DNA from: Streptomyces griseiscabiei
Lineage (GTDB): Bacteria; Actinomycetota; Actinomycetes; Streptomycetales; Streptomycetaceae
Direction: 5' to 3'
Assembly: GCF_020010925.1 (NCBI RefSeq)
Contig: NZ_JAGJBZ010000002.1
Location: forward strand, 2,418,001-2,482,000
Length of the DNA stretch: 64,000 nt
How positions within the stretch are numbered: position 1 is the stretch's first letter; each line of letters opens with the position of its first letter. The position numbers and the translations under genes are program-made. This document shows positions 17,294 to 25,629 of this stretch, piece by piece. Under the pieces are notes generated by a model, which searched no databases, had not been told where the DNA came from, and was given only the letters and a program-made list of their open reading frames with translations.

Positions 17294-17992
17294 ATGACAA
17301 ACACTACGCGCCGGAAATTTCTTTCACTGGTCACCGTCGCATTGGCAGGAGGAAGTATCGCAGGCTGCTCAATAGTAGGAGGGGCCGGCGAGGCACTCAG
17401 CGATTCCGAATCCTCCGAGACCGTCCCTCCGCTGGACAAGGCACGTACTTTGGTCGCCTATTTTTCGGTGCCGGAAACAGATGATCCGAACAACATGACC
17501 GACGATGAGGAGAGCAGCACTCACGTCGTTGACGGAAAGGTTCTCGGAAACACCCAGCACGTCGCTCAAATCATTGGGGGGAGCACGGGCGCCCAAGTGT
17601 TCCGCATCGAGACAGCAGAGGAGTTGCCCCTTGACCACAAAACGCTGTCAGATCTCGCACTCAAACAGCAGGAAGAAAACGCAAGGCCGAAACTCAAATC
17701 CCTGATCCCGAACCTCGAAGAATATGACACCGTATTCATCGGCTATCCGATCTGGTGGTACGGCCTGCCGATGCCGGTGTACACATTCCTTGAGCAGCAC
17801 GATTTCAGCAAGAAAAACATCATCCTCTTCACCACCCATGGCGGAAGCCGCCTGTCGGGAACTGTGGAAATCGTCACCGAAAAGCTTGCTGATTCAACCG
17901 TGATCAGTAATGCGTTCACGATCTCGCGAGACGATATGGACAGTGCAGAGGCAGAGGTGGGTGACTGGCTCGACAGCCTCGGGGTTTCATGA
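17294..17992 (+). CDS. Tat/lipoprotein flavodoxin
   Basis: A 232-aa extracytoplasmic flavodoxin. The start at 17294 (ATG, AAGGAG 9 nt upstream) is preferred over 17231. The N-terminus TTRRKFLSLVT is a twin-arginine motif and GSIAGC a lipobox, so the protein should be Tat-exported and lipid-anchored at the Cys near residue 25. The mature part has a flavodoxin fold: LVAYFSVPE (FMN loop, with an acidic insertion NNMTDDEES), FIGYPIWWYGLPMPVYTFLE and FTTHGGSRL. Flavodoxins are normally cytosolic; an exported one beside a transmembrane flavocytochrome suggests a cell-surface electron-transfer chain. Confidence 0.87.
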   Translation: MTNTTRRKFLSLVTVALAGGSIAGCSIVGGAGEALSDSESSETVPPLDKARTLVAYFSVPETDDPNNMTDDEESSTHVVDGKVLGNTQHVAQIIGGSTGAQVFRIETAEELPLDHKTLSDLALKQQEENARPKLKSLIPNLEEYDTVFIGYPIWWYGLPMPVYTFLEQHDFSKKNIILFTTHGGSRLSGTVEIVTEKLADSTVISNAFTISRDDMDSAEAEVGDWLDSLGVS

Positions 17993-18261
17993 CGCTCGCC
18001 GGTTCGCCCGTGGACCGCTTCTGCCTGCGCTTCGGCTCTCGCGCATGACAGGCCCGTCCGTCGCCTCGGGGATGGCGCCGAGACTTTCGGTGCAGCCCCA
18101 CGGTGCGCGGTATATGCCGTTCTGTCGGCATCGGCAGAGTGGCGTAACCGTCGGGCGGGAGGGCCTCCGAGTCGCGTCGAGGATGGCCTCGTCCCTGGCC
18201 CCGGCCTGGGGCGGCTCGGGTCGTCGCACCTCATCCTGTGATAGGTGTACTCCAATTATGA
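17993..18261 (+). other. Intergenic, no feature seen
   Basis: About 270 bp after the flavodoxin in which G/C content returns to the level of the surroundings. No gene or strong hairpin is apparent; it marks the right edge of the A/T-richer island. Confidence 0.4.
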
Positions 18262-18277
18262 AACGTACCGTAACGTT
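18262..18277. promoter_or_regulatory. Inverted repeat upstream of SDR stub
   Basis: AACGT (18262-18266) and ACGTT (18273-18277) around ACCGTA form a short palindrome about 16 nt before the start of the SDR stub, in an A/T-rich promoter-like patch. This resembles TetR-type operators in size and position, but no TetR gene is near. Confidence 0.35.
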
Positions 18278-18292
18278 ATTGGAGGGGTGTCC

Positions 18293-18454
18293 GTGGGTGC
18301 AAGCGAGGTCGTCGTCATCGGCGTGGGCGGAATAGGGCAGGCCATCGCCCGGCGGCAGGGTGCGGGCAGCAAACTGCTGCTCGCCGGCTTCGATGGCGAG
18401 CCCCTCGCCCCCGCCGGGGATCTCCTATGTGGGCAAGGGGCTTTGGTGGTCTGA
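18293..18454 (+). pseudogene. N-terminal stub of an SDR oxidoreductase
   Basis: From a GTG at 18293 with a GGAGG ribosome site, translation gives GASEVVVIGVGGIGQAIARR then GAGSKLLLAGFDGE, the beginning of an SDR (beta1, glycine-rich loop, alphaB, beta2 with an acidic residue choosing NAD). Similarity fades after about 40 residues and the frame stops at 18454. A complete SDR needs about 250 residues, so this is a truncated gene that kept its start signals. Confidence 0.65.
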
Positions 18455-18670
18455 TTCGCCCCCGTTCTTCACGGCCGCCCGTCCCCGCAGCCTCGCTCCC
18501 GGCGCCCGACCTGCGGCATCGGGGGCACACGCCCCCCGATCCCTGTCGCCCGGCACGGCGACCAAACGGTCGGTCCTCGCGGCGCCACGCTTCCAGGGCA
18601 GGCAAGGGTTCTTCCCGCCTTGCCGCCTTTGGGCATTCTTTTCGCGCCACCGGCGTGACGTATCGCTGGT

Positions 18671-18698
18671 TTGCAACGAATGGGTGATGTGTTAAAAC
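18671..18698 (+). promoter_or_regulatory. Possible promoter for LuxR-type regulator
   Basis: TTGCAA (18671-18676) and TAAAAC (18693-18698) are 16 bp apart in an A/T-rich patch, about 70 bp before the GTG start at 18768. The match to the sigma-70-type consensus is moderate. Confidence 0.3.
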
Positions 18699-18767
18699 TT
18701 TCAACTTCATCGGAGTAGGTAACCGTAAGGGCTCCGATATACTCCTCCCCCCCCACATGGAGTCGTA

Positions 18768-19481
18768 GTGATTCACCACTTCGCTTTCCGACTGGACCCC
18801 CCTTATCCAACATCGTTGTCCGTCGCTTTCGTGAGCTGTCACGACATCAGGCTGACATCTCTCGCCGGGGTTAGCGCCCGACGGGTTCGGGAATCGCACG
18901 AGCTTCGCACGAGTGATGACGTCATGCTGTTTTATGGATCCGGCATGGCACAGCGGCTGAGGCGTTTCTCGGACAAGGCGGAGAGACTCCTGTTGCCTGC
19001 CGTGGTTCTGGCCCACGAGCTCGACTGGGATGACGTGCACTTGGCGTTGGAAAGTGGAGCCACTGGCTATCTCCTGGAGAACCGGTACGCGTACCTGCTC
19101 GCCGAGGCGCTGTGGTGCGCCGCCCGAGGTACCAGCATCCTGGACCCGGAGATCGCCGCCGAACAGGTCCGGGTCGCAGTCCGGGCCAGGACAGACGAGG
19201 AGGAACGCCTCAGGACGGCGGAGAGGACGAAGCCGGCGAGGGCCACCGGCCGACTACGGCAACTGTCCCGGCGGGAGCGGCAGGTCATGGAGCTGCTCGT
19301 CTCCGGGCGGGGCGTCAGCGACGTCGCCCGGGAAATGTTCCTGACCGACAAGACGGTGCGGAACTATCTGAGCCGCATCTACGTGAAGCTGAACGTGCGT
19401 TGCTTGTCGGAGGCGATCCTGTACTGGCTCGGGCACCTGGACGCCCCAGCCGCGACCGATACCTCGGGAAATCACCCATGA
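18768..19481 (+). CDS. Orphan LuxR-family regulator with degenerate receiver-like domain
   Basis: A 237-aa putative DNA-binding regulator. The C-terminal LuxR/FixJ helix-turn-helix is convincing at about 165-225: LSRRERQVMELLVSGRGVSDVAREMF followed by TDKTVRNYLSRIYVKLNV. The N-terminal part partly resembles a receiver domain (LALESGATGYLLE, as in the beta5-alpha5 end of NarL types). The acidic pocket and phospho-acceptor Asp expected near residue 55 are not evident, and no sensor kinase is adjacent. The first 50 residues after the GTG are atypical, so a later start is possible. It may act as a phosphorylation-independent regulator. The gene lies alone between degenerate sequences. Confidence 0.75.
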   Translation: MIHHFAFRLDPPYPTSLSVAFVSCHDIRLTSLAGVSARRVRESHELRTSDDVMLFYGSGMAQRLRRFSDKAERLLLPAVVLAHELDWDDVHLALESGATGYLLENRYAYLLAEALWCAARGTSILDPEIAAEQVRVAVRARTDEEERLRTAERTKPARATGRLRQLSRRERQVMELLVSGRGVSDVAREMFLTDKTVRNYLSRIYVKLNVRCLSEAILYWLGHLDAPAATDTSGNHP

Positions 19482-19840
19482 GACAGATCGTCGGCCTGCC
19501 GGGGCGCCGCCTTCTGATTCGGTGCCTTACGCCTGCGTCGGCCTGGTGCGGCCTGTCATTTCGGTCGCGGGCCTACGGGCACGTCCATGCCGGTATCGGC
19601 CGAAGGTCGCATCTCTGGTCTCCTCTCTTCCACCGGTGGTGCTAACGCCTCGATTCAGGGCGCGCGACGGAGGTCGGGATCCGGGATCCTGACGGCTCGG
19701 AGACCGGAGAACCTGTCTGTGGGCGGCGAGCTTACTTCCGGCTCAGGCAGTAGGGCCTGAGCAGCGGGGAGACATGCCGATCGTAGGCACAACGAGCAGA
19801 CTTGGCAGCGTGGCGAAACGGCCGCGGCACCGATCGCAAA
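19482..19840 (+). other. Intergenic, no gene supported
   Basis: About 360 bp after the LuxR-type gene with no recognisable coding capacity. An Arg/Pro-rich open frame on the minus strand across 19655-19960 overlaps the hairpin and is not credible. Confidence 0.4.
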
Positions 19841-19880
19841 CAGAGTGCGGCACCACCGGTGAAGATGGTGCCGCACTCTG
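19841..19880. terminator. Perfect 15-bp stem hairpin
   Basis: Arms 19841-19855 and 19866-19880 are perfectly complementary with a 10-nt loop. It sits between the plus-strand LuxR-type gene and the minus-strand decayed gene that ends at 19957, so it can act as a bidirectional terminator. Confidence 0.75.
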
Positions 19881-19956
19881 TTCTGTCTGTCGGCGACGGG
19901 TGAATTAAAATTCGGCCGTCGGCGACGCCGCCTGGTCTCTGCGCGAGGACGTCTGA

Positions 19957-20330
19957 TCAAAGCGACCGGGCGTAGTGACTGCCCTTCGACAGCTCTTCCT
20001 CAGGCTTCGGCCTTCGGCTGATGCGGCACAGCGGCTGCGGTGCGCGCCAGTTGATGTTCCAGACTGTCGGGAGAGTGCTCGGGGTCTTGTGTGAGTCCGT
20101 CAGGATGAGGGTGCCGCAGCCGTTGCCGGGCTTGTGCCATTCGAAGTGCACGGTGTCCAGTGCCTCCACGTTGATGTTCCTGAACGTGGTGGTGCCGCCG
20201 ACCGTGAAATGCACGGGCCTACCGTGCTGCCGGTGCTGGTGTCCTCCGCGTGCGCGCAACCCGCGCCCGCAGGGACGGCCTGGCTTGCGACGTTGATGGT
20301 GATCGAGGGGGCCGACGCCGGATACAGGGT
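19957..20330 (-). pseudogene. Decayed hypothetical (secreted cupredoxin- or Ig-like?) protein fragment
   Basis: Read on the minus strand, one frame gives SITINVASQAVPAGAGCAHA and another continues with RPVHFTVGGTTTFRNINVEA then LDTVHFEWHKPGNGCGTLIL and NINWRAPQPLCRISRRPKPE. The two joined at about 20218 would make one sensible beta-rich protein, so there is a frameshift and the N-terminus is missing. The C-terminus ends normally at 19957. The family is not recognised. The 5' side abuts the truncated alcohol dehydrogenase, forming a junction of two broken genes. Confidence 0.5.
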
Positions 20331-20379
20331 CTGTCAAAACGTCTTGCAGTCCCATGCCGTTGAGAGTTGAGGGCGGCAG

Positions 20380-20944
20380 CGGATCGCTTCGCCGGGGTGG
20401 CACCGACCCGGGTGGACCAGTGGCCTTCCCGTTTCGGGGGGTAGCCCGTGATGCCGGCGCACAGCAGCGGAGCGTCGGCGGCCGGGTCGAGGGTCTCGGG
20501 AACGCGGACGACGAAGTCCTCCGGGGCGACGATGGCCTCGGAGTAGCCGCCCTGGGTGTGGGCGCCGGGCTCGGCGGGGGCGGGAGCTCCGAAGACGAGA
20601 GTGTTTCCCTTGAGGGAGTACTGCTCCTGGTCTGCCTGGCAGTTCTCACACGTGAGGCAGGAGTTGACCATGCAACCGATGCCGACCAGGTCGCCGACCT
20701 GGTGGCGGGAGACAGCGGGGCCGATCTCGGTGACCCGGCCGACGATTTCGTGGCCGGGGACGAGCGGGCTGACCGGCAGCGGGCCGAACGTGCCGTCGAC
20801 GTGGTTCATGTCGGAGTGTCAGATCCTGCAGTACAGGATGTCGAGCTTGACGTCGTGTGGGCCGACGTCGCGGCGCTCGACGGTAAGGGGAACGAGTGGC
20901 TTTCCGGCTTCGTGGGCGCCGAACGCGTTGACGGTGGTGGGCAT
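20380..20944 (-). pseudogene. Truncated zinc alcohol dehydrogenase with in-frame TGA at zinc ligand
   Basis: The start at 20944 gives a GroES-like zinc-ADH N-terminus of the AdhA/YahK type. Where the family has the catalytic zinc ligand in G-[IV]-C-H-S-D, the codon is TGA (20819-20821): the reading is YCRI-stop-HSDMNHVDG. The frame then continues well (PGHEIVGRVTEIG, then GCMVNSCLTCENC) until about LLCAGITGYPP. Of the four structural zinc cysteines the last is Ser (EQYS, normally YC). Similarity stops at about residue 165 of some 350, and the Rossmann domain is missing. Probably once part of the MFS/AKR operon upstream, and now dead. Confidence 0.75.
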
Positions 20945-20975
20945 GGTGATTCCTTGGCGCAGGTACGGGGTGATG

Positions 20976-21860
20976 TCAGGCTTCGGGGATGGCGCGGCCG
21001 TAGGCCGCGAGGGTGATGTTCGTGGGCTCGGGGCCGCCGCGTCGGCCGGTCTCCAGGGCGTCGAGGGTCTTCAACTCGTCTGCGGTGAGGGCGAAGTCGA
21101 AGACGTCGATGTTCTCCGCGATGCGGCGGCGCCTGGTCGACTTGGGGATCACCGAGCGGCCCTGCTGGAGTCCCCAGCGCAGCAGCACCTGGGCCGGGCT
21201 CTTGCCGTGTACCTCGGCGATCGCGGTGACGGCCGGGTTATCCAGGACGCTCCTGCGGTCCTCGCCGTATCCGGGGTAGAAGGTGATGCCGCCGATGGGA
21301 GACCACGCCTGGCTGAGGATGCCGTGCTCGTCGTCGAAGTCGAGGACCGCGCGCTGCTGGAAGTACGGGTGGATCTCCAGCTGGTTGACGGCGGGTACGA
21401 CCGTGGCGGTGTCGAGCAGTGCGGTCAGGTGGTCGACCATGAAGTTGCTGACGCCGATCGCCCGGACCTTGCCGTCCGCCAGGAGCCGCTCCAGGGCGCG
21501 GTAGGCGGCGAGGGTCCTGTCGAAGTCCGACGGCAGCGCCTGGTGCAGGATCAGCAGGTCGATCCGGTCCACGCCGAGCTTGGCGGCGCTTTTGTCGAAG
21601 CCGTGCAGGGTCTCGTCGTAGCCGTAGTCGCTGATCCAGATCTTCGTCTCGACGAAGATGTCGTCGCGGGGCACGGCGGCGGCGCGGACGGCTTGGCCGA
21701 CCTCGCGTTCGTTGCCGTACGCGGCGGCCGTGTCGATGTGGCGGTAGCCGAGTTCGAGCGCGGCCGTAACGGCGGCCCGGGTCTCGTCCGGCGGGGTCTG
21801 GAAGACACCGAGTCCGAGGGCGGGCATCTCGACGCCGTTGTTGAGGGTGAGGGTCTGCAT
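20976..21860 (-). CDS. Aldo/keto reductase (AKR5-like 2,5-didehydrogluconate reductase family)
   Basis: A 294-aa NADPH-dependent carbonyl reductase. It has the GYRHIDTAAAYGNE motif (catalytic Asp and Tyr), KIWISD (catalytic Lys) and LLILHQALP (His), i.e. the complete AKR tetrad. Further along are IGVSNF and the cofactor motif VIPKSTRRRRIAEN. The ATG at 21860 overlaps the stop of the MFS gene by one base (TGATG), showing tight coupling, so the reductase is co-expressed with an efflux pump. A dead alcohol dehydrogenase follows 31 bp later. The whole unit diverges from an MmyB-type regulator. Confidence 0.92.
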   Translation of the reverse strand: MQTLTLNNGVEMPALGLGVFQTPPDETRAAVTAALELGYRHIDTAAAYGNEREVGQAVRAAAVPRDDIFVETKIWISDYGYDETLHGFDKSAAKLGVDRIDLLILHQALPSDFDRTLAAYRALERLLADGKVRAIGVSNFMVDHLTALLDTATVVPAVNQLEIHPYFQQRAVLDFDDEHGILSQAWSPIGGITFYPGYGEDRRSVLDNPAVTAIAEVHGKSPAQVLLRWGLQQGRSVIPKSTRRRRIAENIDVFDFALTADELKTLDALETGRRGGPEPTNITLAAYGRAIPEA

Positions 21861-23338
21861 CACAGGGACCTTTCGTGCGGGCGGGTTTTTGTGGGGACGA
21901 TGAGGGTGATGGTGGCCGCGAGGGCCAGGGCGAGCAGGACGGCGGACCCGGTCAGCGCGGCACCCGAGCGGGCTGCGATGTCGGCGGCCCCGTGGCCGGT
22001 GGAGACCGAGGCGGCTACAGCGGTCAGGATGCTCAGGCTCAGCGCGCTGCCGATCTGGTGCACGGTGTTGACCAGACCCGAGGCGGCTCCCGCGTCCGCA
22101 GGGGCGACGCCGTCGACGCCACTGGAGGTAAGCGGGGCCAGCGCCAGGCCCTGGCCGGCGCCGATGAGGACCATCGGCAACGCCACGCCCGTCAGGTAGG
22201 GCGTGTGCAGATCGAGGCGGCTGAGCCACCCCATGCCCACCGTAGTCAGAGCGAGCCCGGTGGTGAGCGCCTGCGGCCTCCCCGTTCGCTCCAGCAGTCG
22301 CGGCATCTGGACGGCGAAGACGAAGTTGACCAGCGTCATCGGCAGGAAGGCGAGACCGGCCTGCAGCGGCGTCCAGTGGTAGACGCTCTGTACGAACTGC
22401 GCCGTGAAGAAGAAGAACCCGATCATCGCGCCTATGTAGAGCATTCGGGTGACGTAGGCGCCGCTGCGCTCCCGGCTGGCGAACAGCCGCAGCGGCACGA
22501 TCGGCTGCGCGGCCCGTCGCTCCACCAGGACGAACAGGGCGAGCAGCATCAGTCCCGCCACCAGCGGAATCAGGGTGGCCGGAGCGGTCCAGCCGGTGTC
22601 GGTGGCGTCCACGATGCCGAAGACCAGAGCGGTGGACCCCACAGTTGCCAGGAGCGCCCCGGCGACGTCGAAGCGGCCGCCCTGGCGCTCGGTCTCGGGC
22701 AGGTACCGCACGGCCAGCGCCATCATCGCGATGCCGACCGGGACGTTGAGGAAGAACCCGGCCCGCCACGAGATCAGGTCGGCGACCAGGCCGCCCACCA
22801 CCAGCCCGAGAGCCGCGCCGAGCCCGGCCACCGCGCTGTAAACGGCGATCGCCCGGTTACGGGCCCGGCCCTCGGCGAAGCTGCGGGTGAGCAGGGACAG
22901 GGCGGTGGGGGCCAGGATCGCCGCCCCGACGCCCTGCAGCGCCCGTGCGCCGATCAGCCACCACTGGGTCTGTGCGGCGCCGACAAGAAGTGAGGTCAGC
23001 GCGAAGACGACCAGGGAGAACAGGAACACCCTGCGGTGTCCGAACAGGTCACCGGCCCGGGCCCCCAGAAGCAGCAGGCCGCCGAAGACAAGGACGTAGG
23101 CGTTGGTGATCCAGGACAGGCCGGTCTCGGAGAACCCCATGTCGGAGCGGATCTGCGGCAGCCCGGTGAAGACGATCGAGTTGTCGAGGATGACCATGAA
23201 GTAGCTGATACAGATGATCGTGAGGATCAGCGTCGCCCGGGCCGGGGCGGCAGGGGCCGGCGCACGCACCGTTGTGGCCGGCGTGGAATCCGGTGTGGCG
23301 ACGTCGCCGGTCCCGTCGTACTTGGGTGCTGCGCGCAC
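21860..23338 (-). CDS. MFS drug/metabolite exporter (DHA2, 14-TM type)
   Basis: A 492-aa major facilitator of the EmrB/QacA (DHA2) family. Multiple hydrophobic segments start at about residue 38. The family motifs are visible: motif C-like GVGAAILAPTALSLL, FGHRRVF in the A-loop and WITNAYVL in TM2. The N-terminal 35 residues are Pro/Ala-rich and cytosolic. Such pumps use the proton gradient to export hydrophobic compounds. It is first in a TGATG-coupled unit with an aldo/keto reductase and is divergent from the MmyB-type regulator at 23581, with candidate operators in the 242-bp gap. Confidence 0.92.
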   Translation of the reverse strand: MRAAPKYDGTGDVATPDSTPATTVRAPAPAAPARATLILTIICISYFMVILDNSIVFTGLPQIRSDMGFSETGLSWITNAYVLVFGGLLLLGARAGDLFGHRRVFLFSLVVFALTSLLVGAAQTQWWLIGARALQGVGAAILAPTALSLLTRSFAEGRARNRAIAVYSAVAGLGAALGLVVGGLVADLISWRAGFFLNVPVGIAMMALAVRYLPETERQGGRFDVAGALLATVGSTALVFGIVDATDTGWTAPATLIPLVAGLMLLALFVLVERRAAQPIVPLRLFASRERSGAYVTRMLYIGAMIGFFFFTAQFVQSVYHWTPLQAGLAFLPMTLVNFVFAVQMPRLLERTGRPQALTTGLALTTVGMGWLSRLDLHTPYLTGVALPMVLIGAGQGLALAPLTSSGVDGVAPADAGAASGLVNTVHQIGSALSLSILTAVAASVSTGHGAADIAARSGAALTGSAVLLALALAATITLIVPTKTRPHERSL

Positions 23339-23444
23339 GGTGTGTCCTTCGCTTCAGGGTGAGGGTCCGGCGCCGGACTCCCGGCCTTCGGTTCTCTCCC
23401 AGAGAACCTCGCGCGGGCCCAGGGGTGGGAGTCACTGCTCTTCC

Positions 23445-23461
23445 AGGTATTGGCAGTACCT
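23445..23461. promoter_or_regulatory. Palindrome AGGTATTGGCAGTACCT (candidate MmyB-type operator)
   Basis: The perfect half-sites AGGTA and TACCT flank TTGGCAG between the divergent MFS pump and regulator. Reversed, the core reads GGTACTGCCA, identical to the core of the repeat before the third MmyB-type regulator at 27047-27066. A second perfect repeat, AGGTCC/GGACCT, lies next to it at 23465-23484. Confidence 0.55.
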
Positions 23462-23464
23462 CGC

Positions 23465-23484
23465 AGGTCCTCGCGGACGGACCT
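23465..23484. promoter_or_regulatory. Second inverted repeat AGGTCC...GGACCT
   Basis: A perfect 6-bp inverted repeat with an 8-nt spacer, immediately beside the 23445-23461 palindrome. Together they could form a double operator for the divergent promoters. Confidence 0.4.
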
Positions 23485-23580
23485 ACGGTGAAGGGCAGAG
23501 CACGACTGTCATAGGTCGGGGCCGGACCGTCCCGCCGGGATGTGATCACCGACGGCTGAGCGATTTCAGGGAACTGGACG

Positions 23581-24477
23581 ATGGCAGACAGAGACAAGAT
23601 GAGAGTGGCCGCCGAGGTCAGCGAGTTCCTGAGCACCCGGCGCGCTCGGATCACGCCAGAACAGGCCGGACTGCCGGTCTACGGCGGCAACCGGCGTGTC
23701 GCGGGCCTGCGCCGGGAGGAGGTCGCGCTGCTCGCGGGAATGAGCGTGGACTACTACGTCCGCCTGGAGCGCGGGAACCTCGCGGGTGCCTCGGACTCGG
23801 TACTGGAATCCCTCGCGCGCGCACTGCAGTTGGACGAGGCCGAGCGCACCCACCTGTACGACCTGGCCCGCGCGGCGACACCGTCGGGTCGGCGCCCTAC
23901 GGTGACGGCGTCCCGGGTCCGGCCCACGATCTTGCGCCTGCTCGACTCGATGGCCGATGTACCGGCGTACGTGCGCAACGCGCGCTTCGACATCCTGGCC
24001 GCGAACACTCTTGGGCGAGCGCTGTACGCACCTCTCTTCGAGTCCCCGCTGTTCGCCCAGCGCGGCCCGGTCAACAGCGCCCGCTTCATGTTCCTGGACC
24101 CCGCGAGCAAGGACTTCTGGGTCGACTGGGACAACGGCGCTGACGACGCGGTCGCCTTCCTGCGCAACGAGACGGGCCACGCATCCCACGACAAGGCGCT
24201 GACCGACCTGATCGGGGAGCTGACGACCAGGAGCGACGGTTTCGCCCGACGGTGGGCCCGCCACGACGTGAAGTTCCACCGCTCCGGGGTGAAGAACTTG
24301 CACCACCCGCTGGTCGGCGATCTCGCCCTGCCCTACGAGGCGATGGAGTTGTCGGCCGATCCCGGACTTCGCCTCAACTTCTACACTCCCGAACCGGACT
24401 CCCCGGCAAAGGAGGCCCTGGGTCTCCTCGCCAGCTGGGCAAGTACCGGGACCATCGTCCCGACCGCGAACGACTGA
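23581..24477 (+). CDS. XRE-family regulator with MmyB-like ligand-binding domain
   Basis: A 298-aa regulator with the same layout as the gene at 14202. The HTH at about 10-85 has EFLSTRRARITPEQAGLP and LRREEVALLAGMSVDYYVRLERG; the MLTR domain at about 105-275 has NARFDILAANTLGRAL, FMFLDPASKDFWVDWD and SGVKNLHHPLVGDLALP. It is divergent from the MFS/aldo-keto reductase operon and 30 bp upstream of another aldo/keto reductase with which it is probably co-transcribed. Repression relieved by a lipophilic ligand or substrate is a reasonable model; this is inference. Confidence 0.9.
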   Translation: MADRDKMRVAAEVSEFLSTRRARITPEQAGLPVYGGNRRVAGLRREEVALLAGMSVDYYVRLERGNLAGASDSVLESLARALQLDEAERTHLYDLARAATPSGRRPTVTASRVRPTILRLLDSMADVPAYVRNARFDILAANTLGRALYAPLFESPLFAQRGPVNSARFMFLDPASKDFWVDWDNGADDAVAFLRNETGHASHDKALTDLIGELTTRSDGFARRWARHDVKFHRSGVKNLHHPLVGDLALPYEAMELSADPGLRLNFYTPEPDSPAKEALGLLASWASTGTIVPTAND

Positions 24478-24507
24478 CCACCGAGCACACCCGAGGAGAA
24501 TCCCTTC

Positions 24508-25527
24508 ATGCAGTACCGACCGCTCGGCCGTACCGGCGTCCAGCTCAGCCCGCTCTGCCTGGGCTCGATGATGTTCGGCCCTTGGGGCAACGAGGACGAG
24601 GCCGACTCGATCCGCATCATCCACCACGCCCTGGACGCGGGCATCAACTTCGTCGACACCGCCGACGTGTACTCCGCCGGAGTCTCGGAGGAGATCGTCG
24701 GCAAAGCCCTGAAAGGCCGCCGCGAGGAGGTGTTCCTGGCGACAAAGTTCTTCATGCCGATGGACCAGAACGACCCCAACCAGCGAGGCGGTTCACGGCG
24801 CTGGATCATCCGCGAGGTCGAGAACTCCCTGCGCCGGCTCGACACCGACCACATCGACCTCTACCAGGTCCACCGCCCCAGCCCCGACACGGACGTCGCC
24901 GAGACCCTCGGCGCCCTCTCCGACCTTGTGCACCAGGGCAAGATCCGCTACATCGGCTCATCCTCCTACGCCGGCTCCCAGATCGTCGAGGCCCAGTGGA
25001 CCTCGCGGGAACGCCACCTGGAGCGGTTCGTGACCGAGCAGCCGCCGTACTCGATCCTGGTCCGTGGCATCGAGGAGGACATCCTGCCCACCGTGCGCCG
25101 CCACGGCATGGGCACCCTCACCTACAGCCCGCTCGCCGGCGGCTGGCTGTCCGGCCGCTACCGCAAGGACTCCGCCGAGGGGCCCGCCTCCGCGGCCCGC
25201 CCCCAGGCCCGCTTCGACATGAACGCCCCGGCCAACCTGCGCAAGCTCGACGCCGTCGAACAGCTCTCGCTCCTGGCGGAGAAAGCGGGTCTCACCCTGA
25301 TCGAGCTGGCCGTCGCCTTCGTCATCAACCACCCCGGTGTCACCTCGGCGATCATCGGACCGCGCACCATGGACCAGCTGGAGGCGTTTCTGCCAGCCGC
25401 CGATGTCACGCTGTCGTCCGACGTACTCGACTCCATCGACGAGATCGTCGCGCCCGGCGTCACCGTCAACCCGGTCGACAACAGCTACGGCGACTTCGAA
25501 CTGCTTGCTGACCAGCGACGCCGCTGA
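24508..25527 (+). CDS. Aldo/keto reductase
   Basis: A 339-aa AKR of the YghZ/PhdF-like group (Kv-beta-like). It has LGRTGVQLSPLCLGSMMFG at the N-terminus, NFVDTADVYSAGVSE (catalytic Asp and Tyr), ATKFF (Lys) and LYQVHRP (His). GSSSYAGSQIVEA and AIIGPRTMDQLEA are typical of the subgroup. The start is preceded by GAGGAG. It follows the MmyB-type regulator by 30 bp, forming a regulator-enzyme pair. It should reduce aldehydes or ketones with NADPH; the substrate is unknown. Confidence 0.92.
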   Translation: MQYRPLGRTGVQLSPLCLGSMMFGPWGNEDEADSIRIIHHALDAGINFVDTADVYSAGVSEEIVGKALKGRREEVFLATKFFMPMDQNDPNQRGGSRRWIIREVENSLRRLDTDHIDLYQVHRPSPDTDVAETLGALSDLVHQGKIRYIGSSSYAGSQIVEAQWTSRERHLERFVTEQPPYSILVRGIEEDILPTVRRHGMGTLTYSPLAGGWLSGRYRKDSAEGPASAARPQARFDMNAPANLRKLDAVEQLSLLAEKAGLTLIELAVAFVINHPGVTSAIIGPRTMDQLEAFLPAADVTLSSDVLDSIDEIVAPGVTVNPVDNSYGDFELLADQRRR

Positions 25528-25629
25528 CAGGTCCCGGGCCAGCCGGTCACGCCGGCCAGCCGCACCGACTTCACGCGAACACGGGAGCCCGTTCTGGCGT
25601 CCTGACGCACCCCCCCGGCGCGGCTGCAC

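Noticed and set aside
19655..19960. Minus-strand 101-codon frame over the 19841-19880 hairpin
   Set aside because: Arg/Pro-rich low-complexity translation and spans a terminator-like hairpin.
20819..20821. UGA as selenocysteine in the alcohol dehydrogenase
   Set aside because: Attractive because it replaces the catalytic zinc Cys, but the gene lacks its second half, another zinc Cys is Ser, and no SECIS-like hairpin was recognised right after it; a nonsense mutation in a dying gene is simpler.
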